Source of the DNA: Ricordea florida
Lineage: Eukaryota; Cnidaria; Anthozoa; Corallimorpharia; Ricordeidae
Length of the DNA stretch: 64,000 bases
Reading direction: 5' to 3'
Assembly (NCBI GenBank): GCA_949710005.1
Contig: OX453283.1
Coordinates: 17,370,304-17,434,303 of the forward strand
The number at the start of each line of letters is the position of its first letter. The stretch's first letter is position 1. Under the pieces are notes generated by a model. That model was not told the origin of the DNA. It made no database searches and worked only from the letters and a program-made list of their open reading frames with translations. The position numbers and the translations under genes are program-made. Shown here piece by piece: positions 37,691-52,600 of this stretch.

Positions 37691-40600
37691 TAGTTTGAAC
37701 TGCGCATGCGTAGTTACAAACAGTCTGATCTATAAATTCTTATTAAAATCGAATCGTTACAATCAAAATTTTAATCCCAAAATAAACTTTACTGCACACC
37801 CGACTAAAACATGTATATAAAAGGTTAGAAATGATTCGATAACTTACCCCCCTAGATGACGGTCCTCCTGCCCATACAATCTGTTATAATGTATTTTCAC
37901 CAAAATCAGTGACAACGAGTTTCTTGGCAACCAGCTGCAGGTATCGTATCTCAGCTTCTAGAGTAAGTGCAAACACGGGATAAAGTGCGTTCTTAAGTTT
38001 ATTTCAAATGCTACAACATGGTGAAAATGGAATGTTAATCACTATTCCGTGTAAGAAGGACTGATTTGATGAATTTTAGTACTCTGTGATCCGTCTGCTC
38101 TAGATTTAGCTGCCTTAAGTCAATATCTTTAAAATCAAACCTCAAAAAACTCGCTAAATAATAAAAGCCTGACTTATTGTGTAAATAATAACCTCCCCTA
38201 CTAGTACAAATCTGCAAATCTATGGAATTGAAAATATTCCCCAAGCCAAGATATCATAGAATAACTTTTATTTTAGTGGCCGACGCTTTAGTCTGAATTG
38301 CGCATGCGTAGTAACAAACAGTCTGATCTTTAAATTCACATTGAAATCGAATCGTTACAATCAAAATTTTAATCCCAAAATAAACTTTACTGCACACCCC
38401 ACTAAAACATGTATATAAAAGATTAGAAATGATTCGATAACTTACCCCCCTAGATGACGGTCATCCTGCCCATACAATCTCTTATAATGTATTTTCACCA
38501 AAATCAGTTACAACGAGTTTCTTGGCAACCAGCTGCAGGTATCGTATCTCAGCTTCTAGAGTAAGTGCAAACACGGGATAAAGTGCGTTTTTAAGTTTAT
38601 TTCAAATGCTACAACATGGTGAAAATGGAATGTTAATCACTATTCCGTGTAACACACACTGACTTGATGAACTTTAGTACTCTGTGAGCCGTCTGCTCTA
38701 GATTTAGCTGCCTTAAGTCAATATCTTTAAAATCAAACCTCAAGAAACTCCCTAATTAATAAAAGCCTTATTTATTGTGTAAATAATTCGCTCTTCTACT
38801 AGTACAAATCTGCAAACCTATGGAATTGAAAAGATTCTCCAAGCCAAGATATCCTAGAATAACTTTTATTTTAGGGGCCCACGCTTTAGTCTGAATTGCG
38901 CATGCGTAGTAATAAACAGTCTGATCTTTAAATTCTCATTGAAATCGAATCGTTACAATCAAATTTTAATCTTAAAATAAACTTTACTGCACACCCCACT
39001 AAAACATGTATATAAAAGATTAGAAATGATTCGATAACTTACCCCCCTAGATGACGGTCCTCCTGCCCATACAATCTCTTATAATGTATTTTCACCAAAA
39101 TCAGTGACATCGCGTTCTTTGGCAACCAGCTGCAGGTATCGTATCTCAGCTTCTAGAGTAAGTGCAAACACGGGATAAAGTGCGTTTTTAAGTTTATTTC
39201 AAATGCTACAACATGGTGAAAATGGAATGTTAATCACTATTCCGTGTAACAAGCACTGATTTGATGAATTTTAGTACTCTGTGAGCCCTCTGCTCTAGAT
39301 TTAGCTGCCTTAAGTCAATATCTTTTAAATCAAACCTCAAAAAACTCGCTAAATAATAAGAGCCTGACTTATTGTGTAAATAATAAGCTCCCCTACTAGT
39401 AGAAATCTGAAAACCTATGGAATTTAAAATATTCCCCAAGCCAAGATATCATAGAATAATTTTTATTTTAAGGGGCCCACGCTTTAGTCTGAATTGCGCA
39501 TGCGTAGTAACAAACAGTCTGATCTTTAAATTCACATTGAAATCGAATTGTTACAATCAAAATTTTAATCCCAAAATAAACTTTACTGCACACCCCACTA
39601 AAACATGTATATAAAAGATTAGAAATGATTCGATAACTTACCCCCCTAGATGACGGTCCTCCTGCCCATACAATCTCTTATAATGTATTTTCACCAAAAT
39701 CAGTGACAACGAGTTTCTTATCAACCAGCTGCAGGTATCGTATCTCAGCTTCTAGAGTAAGTGCAAAGAAGGGATAAAGTTAGTTTTAAAGTTTATTTCA
39801 AATGCTACAACATGGTGAAAATGGAATGTTAATCACTAATCCGTGTAATGAGCACTGAATTGGTGAACTTTAGTACTCTGTGAGCCGTCTGCTCTAGATG
39901 TAGCTGCCTTAAGTCAATATCCTTAAAGTAAAACCTCAAGAAACTCGCTAAGTAATTAAAGCCTGATTTATTGTGTAAATAATTCCCTCTCCTACTAGTA
40001 CAAATCTGCAAACTTATGGAATTGAAAACATTCTCCAAGCCAAGATATTATAGAATAACTTTTATTTTAGGGGCTCACGCTTTAGTTTGAACTGCGCATG
40101 CGTAGTTACAAACAGTCTGATCTATAAATTCTTATTAAAATCGAATCGTTACAATCAAAATCTTAATCCCAAAATAAACTTTACTGCACACCCAACTAAA
40201 ACATGTATACAAAAGATTAGAAATGATTCGATAACTTAGCCCCCTAGATGACGGTCCTCCTGCCCATACAATCTCTTATAATGTATTTTCACCAAAATCA
40301 GTGACAACGAGTTTCTTGGCAACCAGCTGCAGGTATTGTATTTCAGCTTCTAGAGTAAGTGCAAACACGGGATAAAGTTCGTTTTTAAGTTCATTTCAAA
40401 TGCTACAACATGGTGAAAATGGAATGTTAATCACTATTCCGTGTAACGAGCACTGATTTAATGCATTTTAGTACTCTATGAGCCGTCTGCTCTAGATTTA
40501 GCTGCCTCAAGTCAATATCTTTTAAATCAAACCTCAAAAAACTCGCTAAATAATAAAAGCCTGACTTATTGTGTAAATAATAAGCTTCCCTACTAGTACA

Positions 40601-41834
40601 AATCTGCCAACCTATCGAATTGAAAATATTCCCCAAGCCAAGATATCATAGAATAACTTTTATTTTAGGGGCCCACGCTTTAGTCTGAATTGCGCATGCG
40701 TAGTAACAAACAGTCTGATCTTTAAATTTACATTGAAATCGAATCGTTACAATCAATTTTAATCCCAAAATAAACTTTACTGCACACCCCACTAAAACAT
40801 GTATATAAAAGATTAGAAATGATTCGATAACTTACCCCCCTAGATGACGGTCATCCTGCCCATACAATCTCTTATAATGTATTTTCACCAAAATCAGTTA
40901 CAACGAGTTTCTTGGCAACCAGCTGCAGGTATCGTATCTCAGCTTCTAGAGTAAGTGCAAACACGGGATAAAGTGCGTTTTTAAGTTTATTTCAAATGCT
41001 ACAACATGGTGAAAATGGAATGTTAATCACTATTCCGTGTAACACACACTGACTTGATGAACTTTAGTACTCTGTGAGCCGTCTGCTCTAGATTTAGCTG
41101 CCTTAAGTCAATTTCTTTAAAATAAAACCTCAAGAAACTCGCTAATTAATAAAAGCCTTATTTATTGTGTAAATAATTCGCTCTTCTACTAGTACAAATC
41201 TGAAAACCTATGGAATTGAAAAGATTCTCCAAGCCAAGATATCATAGAATAACTTTTATTTTAGGGGCCCACGCTTTAGTTTGAACTGCGCATGCGTAGT
41301 TACAAACAGTCTGATCTATAAATTCTTATTAAAATCGAATCGTTACAATCAAAATTTTAATCCCAAAATAAACTTTACTGCACACCCCACTAAAACATGT
41401 ATATAAAAGATTAGAAATGATTCGATAACTTACCCCCCTAGATGACGGTCCTCCTGCCCATACAATCTGTTATAATGTATTTTCACCAAAATCAGTGACA
41501 ACGAGTTTCTTGGCAACCAGCTGCAGGTATCGTATCTCAGCTTCTAGAGTAAGTGCAAACACGGGATAAAGTGCGTTTTTAAGTTTATTTCAAATGCTAC
41601 AACATGGTGAAAATGGAATGTTAATCACTATTCCGTGTAACACGCACTGACTTAATGAATTTTAGTACTCTGTGAGCCCACTGCTCTAGATTTAGCTGCC
41701 TTAAGTCAATATCTTTAAAATCAAACCTCAAGAAACTCGCTAATTAATAAAAGCCTTATTTATTGTGTAAATAATTCCCTCTTCTACTAGTACAAATCTG
41801 CAAACCTATGGAATTGAAAAGATTCTCCAAGCTA
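37651..41834. repeat. Transition segment of tetramer-ordered monomers
   Basis: Monomers at 37651 (F3T1), 38249 (F1T2), 38847 (F2T1), 39444 (F1T3), 40043 (F3T1), 40641 (F1T2) and 41237 (F3T2) continue the F1T3-F3T1-F1T2-F2T1 register that runs from 34663. They carry more private substitutions than the copies to the left, for example ggccgacgc (38280), atcctagaat (38851), attttaaggggccc (39465-39480), gggctcacgc (40073), gtatacaaaag (40206) and a shortened aatcaattttaatc (40753). The extra base near 39471 and gaagaagggat near 39766 are unique to this part. Confidence 0.82.
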
Positions 41835-44800
41835 AGATATCATAGAATAATTTTTTTTTAGGGGCCCACGCTTTAGTCTGAATTGCGCATGCGTAGTAAC
41901 AAACAGTCTGATCTTTAAATTCAATTTGAAATCGAATCGTTAGAATAGAAATTTTAATCCCAAAATAAACTTTACTGCACACCCCACTAAAACATGTATA
42001 TAAAAGATTAGAAATGATTCGATAACTTACCCCCCTTGATGACGGTCCTCCTGCCCATACAATCTCTTATAATGTATTTTCACCAAAATCAGTGACATCG
42101 CGTTCTTTGGCAACCAGCTGCAGGTATCGTATCTCAGCTTCTAGAGTAATTGCAAACACGGGATAAAGTTCGTTTTTAAGTTTATTTCAAATGCTACAAC
42201 ATGGTGAAAATGGAATGTTAATCACTATTCCGTGTAACGAGCACTGATTTCATTAACTTTAGTACTCTGTGAGCCGTCTGCTCTAGATTTAGCTGCCTTA
42301 AGTCAATATCTTTAAAATCAAACCTCAAAAAACTCGCTAAATAATAAAAGCCTGACTTATTGTGTAAAGAATAAGCTCCCCTACTAGTACAAATCTGCAA
42401 ACCTATGGAATTGAAAATATTCCCCAAGCCAAGATATCATAGAATAACTTTTATTTTAGTGGCCCACGCTTTAGTCTGAATTGCGCATGCGTAGTAACAA
42501 ACAGTCTGATCTTTAAATTCACCTTGAAATCGAATCGTTACAATCAAAATTTTAATCCATAAATAAACTTTACTTTACACCCCACTAAAACATGTATATA
42601 AAAGATTAGAAATGATTCAATAACTTACCCGCCTAGATGACGGTCGTCCTGCCCATACAATCTCTTATAATGTATTTTCACCAAAATCAGTGACAACGAG
42701 TTTCTTGGCAACCAGCTGCAGGTATCGTATCTCAGCTTCTAGAGTAAGTGCAAACACGGGATAAAGTGCGTTTTTAAGTTTATTTCAAATGCTACAACAT
42801 GGTGAAAATGGAATGTTAATCACTATTCCGTGTAACAAGGTCTGATTTGATGAATTTTAGTACTCTGTGAGCCCTCTGCTCTAGATTTAGCTGCCTTAAG
42901 TAAATATCTTTAAAATCAAACCTCAAAAAACTCGCTAAATAATAAAAGCCTGACTTATTGTGTAAATAATAAGCTCCCCTACTAGTACAAATCTGCAAAC
43001 CTATGGAATTGAAAATATTCCCCAAGCCGAGATATCATAGAATAACTTTTATTTTAGGGGCCCACGCTTTAGTCTGAATTGCGAATGCGTAGTAACAAAC
43101 AGTCTGATCTTTAAATTCTCATTGAACTCGAATCGCTACAATCAAAATTTTAATCCCAAAATAAACTTTACTGCACACCCCACTAAAACATGTATATAAA
43201 AGATTAGAAATGATTCGATAACTTACCCCCCTAGATGACGGTCCTCCTGCCCATACAATCTCTTATAATGTATTTTCACCAAAATCAGTGACAACGACTT
43301 TCTTGGCAACCAGCTGCAGGTATCTTATTTCAGCTTCTAGAGTAAGTGCAAACACGGGATAAAGTTCGTTTTTAAGTTCATTTCAAATGCTACAACATGG
43401 TGAAAATGGAATGTTAATCACTATTCCGTGTAACGAGCACTGATTTCATGAACTTTAGTACTCTGTGAGCCGTCTGCTCTAGATTTAGCTGCCTTAAGTC
43501 AATATCTTTAAAATCAAACCTCAAAAAACTCGCTAAATAATAAAAGCCTGACTTATTGTGTAAAGAATAAGCTCCCCTACTAGTACAAATCTGCAAACCT
43601 ATGGAATTGAAAATATTCCCCAAGCCAAGATATCATAGAACAACTTTTATTTTAGTGGCCCACGCTTTAGTCTGAATTGCGCATGCGTAGTAACAAAAAG
43701 TCTGATCTTTAAATTCACCTTGAAATCGAATCGTTACAATCAAAATTTTAATCCATAAATAAACTTTACTGCACACCCCACCAAAACATGTATATAAAAG
43801 ATTAGAAATGATTCGATAACTTACCCCCCTAGATGACGGTCCTCCTGCCCATACAATCTCTTATAATGTATTTTCACCAAAATCAGTGACAACGAGTTTC
43901 TTGGCAACCAGCTGCAGGTATCGTATCTCAGCTTCTAGAGTAAGTGCAAACACGGGATAAAGTGCGTTTTTAAGTTTATTTCAAATGCTACAACATGGTG
44001 AAAATGGAATGTTAATCACTATTCCGTGTAACAAGGTCTGATTTGATGAATTTTAGTACTCTGTGAGCCCTCTGCTCTAGATTTAGCTGCCTTAAGTCAA
44101 TATCTTTAAAATCAAACCTCAAGAAACTCGCTAATTAATAAAAGCCTGATTTCTTGTGTAAATAATTCCCTCTCCTACTAGTACAAATCTGCAAACTTAT
44201 GGAATTGAAAAGATTCTCCAAGCCAAGATATCATAGAATAACTTTTATTTTAGGGGCCCACGCTTTAGTTTGAACTGCGCATGCGTAGTTACAAACAGTC
44301 TGATCTATAAATTCTTATTAAAATCGAATCGTTACAATCAAAATTTTAATCCCAAAATAACCTTTACTGCACACCCCACTAAAACATGTATATAAAAGAT
44401 TAGAAATGATTCGACAACTTACCCCCCTAGATGACGGTCCTCCTGCCCATACAATCTGTTATAATGTATTTTCACCAAAATCAGTGACAACGAGTTTCTT
44501 GGCAACCAGCTGCAGGTATCGTATCTCAGCTTCTAGAGTAAGTGCAAACACGGGATAAAGTGCGTTTTTAAGTTTATTTCAAATGCTACAACATGGTGAA
44601 AATGGAATGTTAATCACTATTCCGTGTAACACGCACTGACTTGATGAATTTTAGTACTCTGTGAGCCCACTGCTCTAGATTTAGCTGCCTTAAGTCAATA
44701 TCTTTAAAATCAAACCTCAAGAAACTCGCTAATTAATAAAAGCCTTATTTATTGTGTAAATAATTCCCTCTTCTACTAGTACAAATCTGCAAACCTATGG

Positions 44801-47800
44801 AATTGAAAAGATTCTCCAAGCTAAGATATCATAGAATAATTTTTTTTTAGGGGCCCACGCTTTAGTCTGAATTGAGCATGCGTAGTAACAAACAGTCTGA
44901 TCTTTAAATTCAATTTGAAATCGAATCGTTAGAATAGAAATTTTAATCCCAAAATAAACTTTACTGCACACCCCACTAAAACATGTATATAAAAGATTAG
45001 AAATGATTCGATAACTTACCCCCCTTGATGACGGTCCTCCTGCCCATACAATCTCTTATAATGTATTTTCACCAAAATCAGTGACAACGAGTTTCTTGGC
45101 AACCAGCTGCAGGTATCGTATCTCAGCTTCTAGAGTAAGTGCAAACACGGGATAAAGTGCGTTTTTAAGTTTATTTCAAATGCTACAACATGGTGAAAAT
45201 GGAATGTTAATCACTATTCCGTGTAACAAGGTCTGATTTGATGAATGTTAGTACTCTTTGAGCACTCTGCTCTAGATTTAGCTGCCTTAAGTCAATATCT
45301 TTAAAATCAAACCTCAAGAAACTCGCTAATTAATAAAAGCCTGATTTCTTGTGTAAATAATTCCCTCTCCTACTAGTACAAATCTGCAAACTTATGGAAT
45401 TGAAAAGGTTCTCCAAGCCAAGATATCATAGAATAACTTTTATTTTAGGGGCCCACGCTTTAGTTTGAACTGCGCATGCGTAGTTACAAACAGTCTGATC
45501 TATAAATTCTTATTAAAATCGAATCGTTACAATCAAAATTTTAATCCCAAAATAACCTTTACTGCACACCCCACTAAAACATGTATATAAAAGATTAGAA
45601 ATGATTCGACAACTTACCCCCCTAGATGACGGTCCTCCTGCCCATACAATCTGTTATAATGTATTTTCACCAAAATCAGTGACAACGAGTTTCTTGGCAA
45701 CCAGCTGCAGGTATCGTATCTCAGCTTCTAGAGTAAGTGCAAACACGGGATAAAGTGCGTTTTTAAGTTTATTTCAAATGCTACAACATGGTGAAAATGG
45801 AATGTTAATCACTATTCCGTGTAACACGCACTGAGTTGATGAATTTTAGTACTCTGTGAGCCCACTGCTCTAGATTTAGCTGCCTTAAGTCAATATCTTT
45901 AAAATCAAACCTCAAGAAACTCGCTAATTAATAAAAGCCTTATTTATTGTGTAAATAATTCCCTCTTCTACTAGTACAAATCTGCAAACCTATGGAATTG
46001 AAAAGATTCTCCAAGCTAAGATATCATAGAATAATTTTTTTTTAGGGGCCCACGCTTTAGTCTGAATTGCGCATGCGTAGTAACAAACAGTCTGATCTTT
46101 AAATTCAATTTGAAATCGAATCGTTAGAATAGAAATTTTAATCCCAAAATAAACTTTACTGCACACCCCACTAAAACATGTATATAAAAGATTAGAAATG
46201 ATTCGATAACTTACCCCCCTTGATGACGGTCCTCCTGCCCATACAATCTCTTATAATGTATTTTCACCAAAATCAGTGACATCGCGTTCTTTGGCAACCA
46301 GCTGCAGGTATCGTATCTCAGCTTCTAGAGTAAGTGCAAACACGGGATAAAGTTAGTTTTTAAGTTTATTTCAAATGCTACAACATGGTGAAAATGGAAT
46401 GTTAATCACTATTCCGTGTAACGAGCACTGATTTCATTAACTTTAGTACTCTGTGAGCTCTCTGCTCAAGATTTAGCTGCCTTAAGTCAATATCTTTAAA
46501 ATCAAACCTCAAAAAACTCGCTAAATAATAACAGCCTGACTTATTGTGTAAATAATAAGCTCCCCTACTAGTACAAGTCTGCAAACCTATGGAATTGAAA
46601 ATATTCCCCAAGGCAAGATATCATAGAATAACTTTTATTTTAGTGGCCCACGCTTTAGTCTGAATTGCGCTTGCGTAGTAACAAACAGTCTGATCTGTAA
46701 ATTCACATTGAAATCGAATCGTTACAATCAAAATTTTAATCCCAAAATAAAGTTTACTGCACACCCCACTAAAACATGTATATAAAACATTAGAAATGAT
46801 TCGATAAATTACCCCCCTAGATGACGGTCATCCTGCCCATACAATCTCTTATAATGTATTTTCACCAAAATCAGTTACAACGAGTTTCTTGGCAACCAGC
46901 TGCAGGTATCGTATCTCAGCTTCTAGAGTAAGTGCAAACACGGGATAAAGTGCGTTTTTAAGTTTATTTCAAATGCTACAACATGGTGAAAATGGAATGT
47001 TAATCACTATTCCGTGTAACACGCACTGACTTGATGAACTTTAGTACTATGTGAGCCCAATTCTCTAGATTTAGCTGCCTTAAGTCAATATCTTTAAAAT
47101 CAATCCTCAAGAAACTCGCTAATTCATAAAAGCCTTATTTATTGTGTAAATAATTCCCTCTTCTACTAGTACAAATCTGCAAACCTATGGAAATGAAAAG
47201 ATTCTCCAAGCCAAGATATCATAGAATAACTTTTATTTTAGGGGCCCACGCTTTAGTCAGAATTGCGCATGCGTAGTAATAAAATGTCTGATCTTTAAAT
47301 TCTTATTGAAATCGAATAGTTACAATCAAATTTTAATCCCAAAATAAACTTTACTGCACACCCCACTAAAACATGTATATAAAAGATTAGAAATGATTCG
47401 ATAACTTACCCCCCTAGATGACGGTCCTCCTGCCCATACAATCTCTTATAATGTATTTTCACCAAAATCAGTGACATCGCGTTCTTTGGCAACCAGCTGC
47501 AGGTATCGTATCTCAGCTTCTAGAGTAATTGCAAACACGGGATAAAGTTCGTTTTTAAGTTTATTTCAAATGCTACAACATGGTGAAAATGGAATGTTAA
47601 TTACTATTCCGTGTAACGAGCACTGATTTCATTAACTTTAGTACTCTGTGAGCCGTCTGCTCTAGATTTAGCTGCCTTAAGTCAATATCTTTAAAATCAA
47701 ACCTCAAAAAACTCGCTAAATAATAAAAGCCTGACTTATTGTGTAAAGAATAAGCTCCCCTACTAGTACAAATCTGCAAACCTATGGAATTGAAAATATT

Positions 47801-49604
47801 CCCCAAGCCAAGATATCATAGAATAACTTTTATTTTAGTGGCCCACGCTTTAGTCTGAATTGCGCATGCGTAGTAACAAACAGTCTGATCCTTAAATTCA
47901 CCTTGAAATCGAATCGTTACAATCAAAATTTTAATCCATAAATAAACTTTACTGCACACCCCACTAAAACATGTATATAAAAGATTAGAAATGATTCGAT
48001 AACTTACCCGCCTAGATGACGGTCCTCCTGCCCATACAATCTCTTATAATGTATTTTCACCAAAATCAGTGACAACGAGTTTCTTGGCAACCAGCTGCAG
48101 GTATCGTATCTCAGCTTCTAGAGTAAGTGCAAACACGGGATAAAGTGCGTTTTTAAGTTTATTTCAAATGCTACAACATGGTGAAAATGGAATGTTAATC
48201 ACTATTCCGTGTAACAAGGTCCGATTTAATGAATTTTAGTACTCTGTGAGCCGTCTGCTCTAGATTTAGCTGCCTTAAGTAAATATCTTTAAAATCAAAC
48301 CTCAAAAAACTCGCTAAATAATAAAAGCCTGACTTATTGTGTAAATAATAAGCTCCCCTACTAGTACAAATCTGCAAACCTATGGAATTGAAAATATTCC
48401 CCAAGCCAAGATATCATACAATAACTTTTATTTTAGGGGCCCACGCTTTAGTCTGAATTGCGCATGCGTAGTAACAAACAGTCTGATGTTTAAATTCTCA
48501 TTGAACTCGAATCGCTACAATAAAAATTTTAATCCCAAAATAAACTTTACTGCACACCCCACTAAAACATGTATATAAAAGATTAGAAATGATTCGATAA
48601 CTTACCCCCCTAGATGACGGTTCTCCTGCCCATACAATCTCTTATAATGTATTTTCACCAAAATCAGTGACAACGACTTTCTTGGCAACCAGCTGCAGGT
48701 ATCGTATCTCAGCTTCTAGAGTAAGTGCAAACAAGGGATAAAGTTCGTTTTTAAGTTCATTTCAAATGCTACAACATGGTGAAAATGGAATGTTAATTAC
48801 TATTCCGTGTAACGAGCACTGATTTCATGAACTTTAGTACTCTGTGAGCCGTCTGCTCTAGATTTAGCTGCCTTAAGTCAATATCTTTAAAATCAAACCT
48901 CAAAAAACTCGCTAAATAATAAAAGCCTGACTTATTGTGTAAAGAATAAGCTCCCCTACTAGTACAAATCTGCAAACCTATGGAATTGAAAATATTCCCC
49001 AAGCCAAGATATCATAGAATAACTTTTATTTTAGTGGCCCACGCTTTAGTCTGAATTGCGCATGCGTAGTAACAAAAAGTCTGATCTTTAAATTCACCTT
49101 GAAATCGAATCGTTACAATCAAAATTTTAATCCATAAATAAACTTTACTGCACACCCCACTAAAACATGTATATAAAACATTAGAAATGATTCGATAACT
49201 TACCCCCCTAGATGACGGTCCTCCTGCCCATACAATCTCTTATAATGTATTTTCACCAAAATCAGTGACAACGAGTTTCTTGGCAACCAGCTGCAGGTAT
49301 CGTATCTCAGCTTCTAGAGTAAGTGCAAACACGGGATAAAGTGCGTTTTTAAGTTTATTTCAAATGCTACAACATGGTGAAAATGGAATGTTAATCACTA
49401 TTCCGTGTAACAAGGTCTGATTTGATGAATTTTAGTACTCTGTGAGCCCTCTGCTCTAGATTTAGCTGCCTTAAGTCAATATCTTTAAAATCAAACCTCA
49501 AGAAACTCGCTAATTAATAAAAGCCTGATTTCTTGTGTAAATAATTCCCTCTCCTACTAGTACAAATCTGCAAACTTATGGAATTGAAAAGATTCTCCAA
49601 GCCA
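41835..49604. repeat. Right-hand satellite domain with 9-monomer and dimer duplications
   Basis: Monomers at 41835, 42432, 43030, 43628, 44226, 44824, 45421, 46019, 46616, 47214, 47811, 48409 and 49007. The block from about 42150 (gtaattgcaaac) to 44225 recurs 5,379 bases on at about 47527 to 49604, sharing ccataaat with caccttg, attgaactcgaatcgctac, aacaaggt, gtaacaaaaagtctg and gatttcttgtg. Within it, a ~1,195-base dimer (44226-45420 and 45421-46615) is repeated; both copies have aacctttac, cgacaactt and ctgttataatg. Monomers at 41835, 44824 and 46019 share a ctaagatatc boundary, a long T-run replacing cttttatttt, tcaatttgaaatcg and ccccttgatgacgg. Confidence 0.85.
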
Positions 49605-52600
49605 AGATATCATAGAATAACTTTTATTTTAGGGGCCCACGCTTAAGTTTGAACTGCGCATGCGTAGTTACAAACAGTCTGATCTATAAATTCTTATTAA
49701 AATCGAATCGTTACAATCAAAATTTTAATCCCAAAATAAACTTTACTGCACACCCCACTAAAACATGTATATAAAAGATTAGAAATGATTCGATAACTTA
49801 CCCCCCTAGATGACGGTCCTCCTGCCCATACAATCTCTTATAATGTATTTTCACCAAAATCAGTGACAACGAGTTTCTTGGCAACCAGCTGCAGGTATCG
49901 TATCTCAGCTTCTAGAGTAAGTGCAAACAAGGGATAAAGTTCGTTTTTAAGTTCATTTCAAATGCTACAACATGGTGAAAATGGAATGTTAATTACTATT
50001 CCGTGTAACGAGCACTGATTTCATGAACTTTAGTACTCTGTGAGCCGTCTGCTCTAGATTTAGCTGCCTTAAGTCAATATCTTTAAAATCAAACCTCAAA
50101 AAACTCGCTAAATAATAAAAGCCTGACTTATTGTGTAAAGAATAAGCTCCCCTACTAGTACAAATCTGCAAACCTATGGAATTGAAAATATTCCCCAAGC
50201 GAAGATATCATAGAATAACTTTTATTTTAGTGGCCCACGCTTTAGTCTGAATTGCGCATGCGTAGTAACAAAAAGTCTGATCTTTAAATTCACCTTGAAA
50301 TCGAATCGTTACAATCAAAATTTTAATCCATAAAAAAACTTTACTGCACACCCCACTAAAACATGTATATAAAACATTAGAAATGATTCGATAACTTACC
50401 CCCCTAGATGACGGTCCTCCTGCCCATACAATCTCTTATAATGTATTTTCACCAAAATCAGTGACAACGAGTTTCTTGGCAACCAGCTGCAGGTATCGTA
50501 TCTCAGCTTCTAGAGTAAGTGCAAACACGGGATAAAGTGCGTTTTTAAGTTTATTTCAAATGCTACAACATGGTGAAAATGGAATGTTAATCACTATTCC
50601 GTGTAACAAGGTCTGATTTGATGAATTTTAGTACTCTGTGAGCCCTCTGCTCTAGATTTAGCTGCCTTAAGTCAATATCTTTAAAATCAAACCTCAAGAA
50701 ACTCGCTAATTAATAAAAGCCTGATTTCTTGTGTAAATAATTCCCTCTCCTACTAGTACAAATCTGCAAACTTATGGAATTGAAAAGATTCTCCAAGCCA
50801 AGATATCATAGAATAACTTTTATTTTAGGGGCCCACGCTTAAGTTTTAACTGCGCATGCGTAGTTACAAACAGTCTGATCTATAAATTCTTATTAAAATC
50901 GAATCGTTACAATCAAAATTTTAATCCCAAAATAAACTTTACTGCACACCCCACTAAAACATGTATATAAAAGATTAGAAATGATTCGATAACATACCCC
51001 CCTAGATGACGGTCCTCCTGCCCATACAATCTCTTATAATGTATTTTCACCAAAATCAGTTACAACGAGTTTCTTGGCAACCAGCTGCAGGTATCGTATC
51101 TCAGCTTCTAGAGTAAGTGCAAACAAGGGATAAAGTGCGTTTTTAAGTTCATTTCAAATGCTACAACATGGTGAAAATGGAATGTTAATCACTATTCCGT
51201 GTAACGAGCACTGATTTCATGAACTTTAGTACTCTGTGAGCCTACTGCTCTAGATTTAGCTGCCTTAAGTCAATATCTTTAAAATCAAACCTCAAAAAAC
51301 TCGCTAAAAAATAAAAGCCTGACTTATTGTGTAAAGAATTCCCTCTTCTACTAGTACAAATCTGCAAACCTATGGAATTGAAAAGATTCTCCAAGCCAAG
51401 ATATCATAGAATAGCTTTTATTTTAGGGGCCCACGCTGTAGTCTAAATTGCGCATGCGTAGTAATAAACAGTCTGATCTTTAAATTTTCATTGAAATCGA
51501 ATCGTTACAATCAAATTTTAATCCCAAAATAAACTTTACTGCACACCCCACTAAAACATGTATATAAAAGATTAGAAATGATTCGATAACTTACCCCCCT
51601 AGATGACGGTCCTCCTGCCCATACAATCTCTTATAAGGTATTATCACCAAAATCAGTGACATCGCATTCTCTGGCAACCAGCTGCAGGTATCGTATCTCA
51701 GCTTCTAGAGTAAGTGCAAACACGGGATAAAGTGCGTTGTCAAGTTTATTTCAAATACTACAACATGGTGAAAATGGAATGTTAATCACTATTCCGTGTA
51801 ACAAGCACTGATTTCATGAATTTTAGTACTCTGTGAGCCCTCTGCTCTAGATTTAGCTGCCTTAAGTCAATATCTTTAAAATCAAACCTCAAAAAACTCG
51901 CTAAATAATAAAAGCCTGACTTATTGTGTAAATAATAAGCTCCCCTACTAGTACAAATCTGCAAACCTATGGAATTGAAAATATTCCCCAAGCCAAGACA
52001 TCATAGAATAACTTTTATTTTAGTGGCCCACGCTTTAGTCTGAATTGCGCATGCGTAGTAACAAACAGTCTGATCTTTAAATTCACCTTGAAATCGAATC
52101 GTTACAATCAAAATTTTAATCCATAAATAAACTTTACTGCACACCCCACTAAAACATGTATATAAAACATTAGAAATGATTCGATAACTTACCCCCCTAG
52201 ATGACGGTCCTCCTGCCCATACAATCTCTTATAAGGTATTATCACCAAAATCAGTGACAACGAGTTTCTTGGCAACCAGCTGCAGGTATCGTATCTCAGC
52301 TTCTAGAGTAAGTGCAAACACGGGATAAAGTGCGTTTTTAAGTTTATTTCAAATGCTACAACATGGTGAAAATGGAATGTTAATCACTATTCCGTGTAAC
52401 AAGCACTGATTTGATGAATTTTAGTACTCTGTGAGCCGTCTGCTCTAGATTTAGCTGCCTTAAGTCAATATCTTTAAAATCAAACCTCAAAAAACTCGCT
52501 AAATAATAAAAGCCTGACTTATTGTGTAAATAATAAGCTCCCCTACTAGTACAAATCTGCAAACCTATGGAATTGAAAATATTCCCCAAGCCAAGATATC

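Noticed and set aside
39417-39614. 65-codon plus-strand reading frame
   Set aside because: It exists only because one monomer has an extra A (ttttaaggggccc) and a few substitutions; no other copy has it and it spans a monomer boundary.
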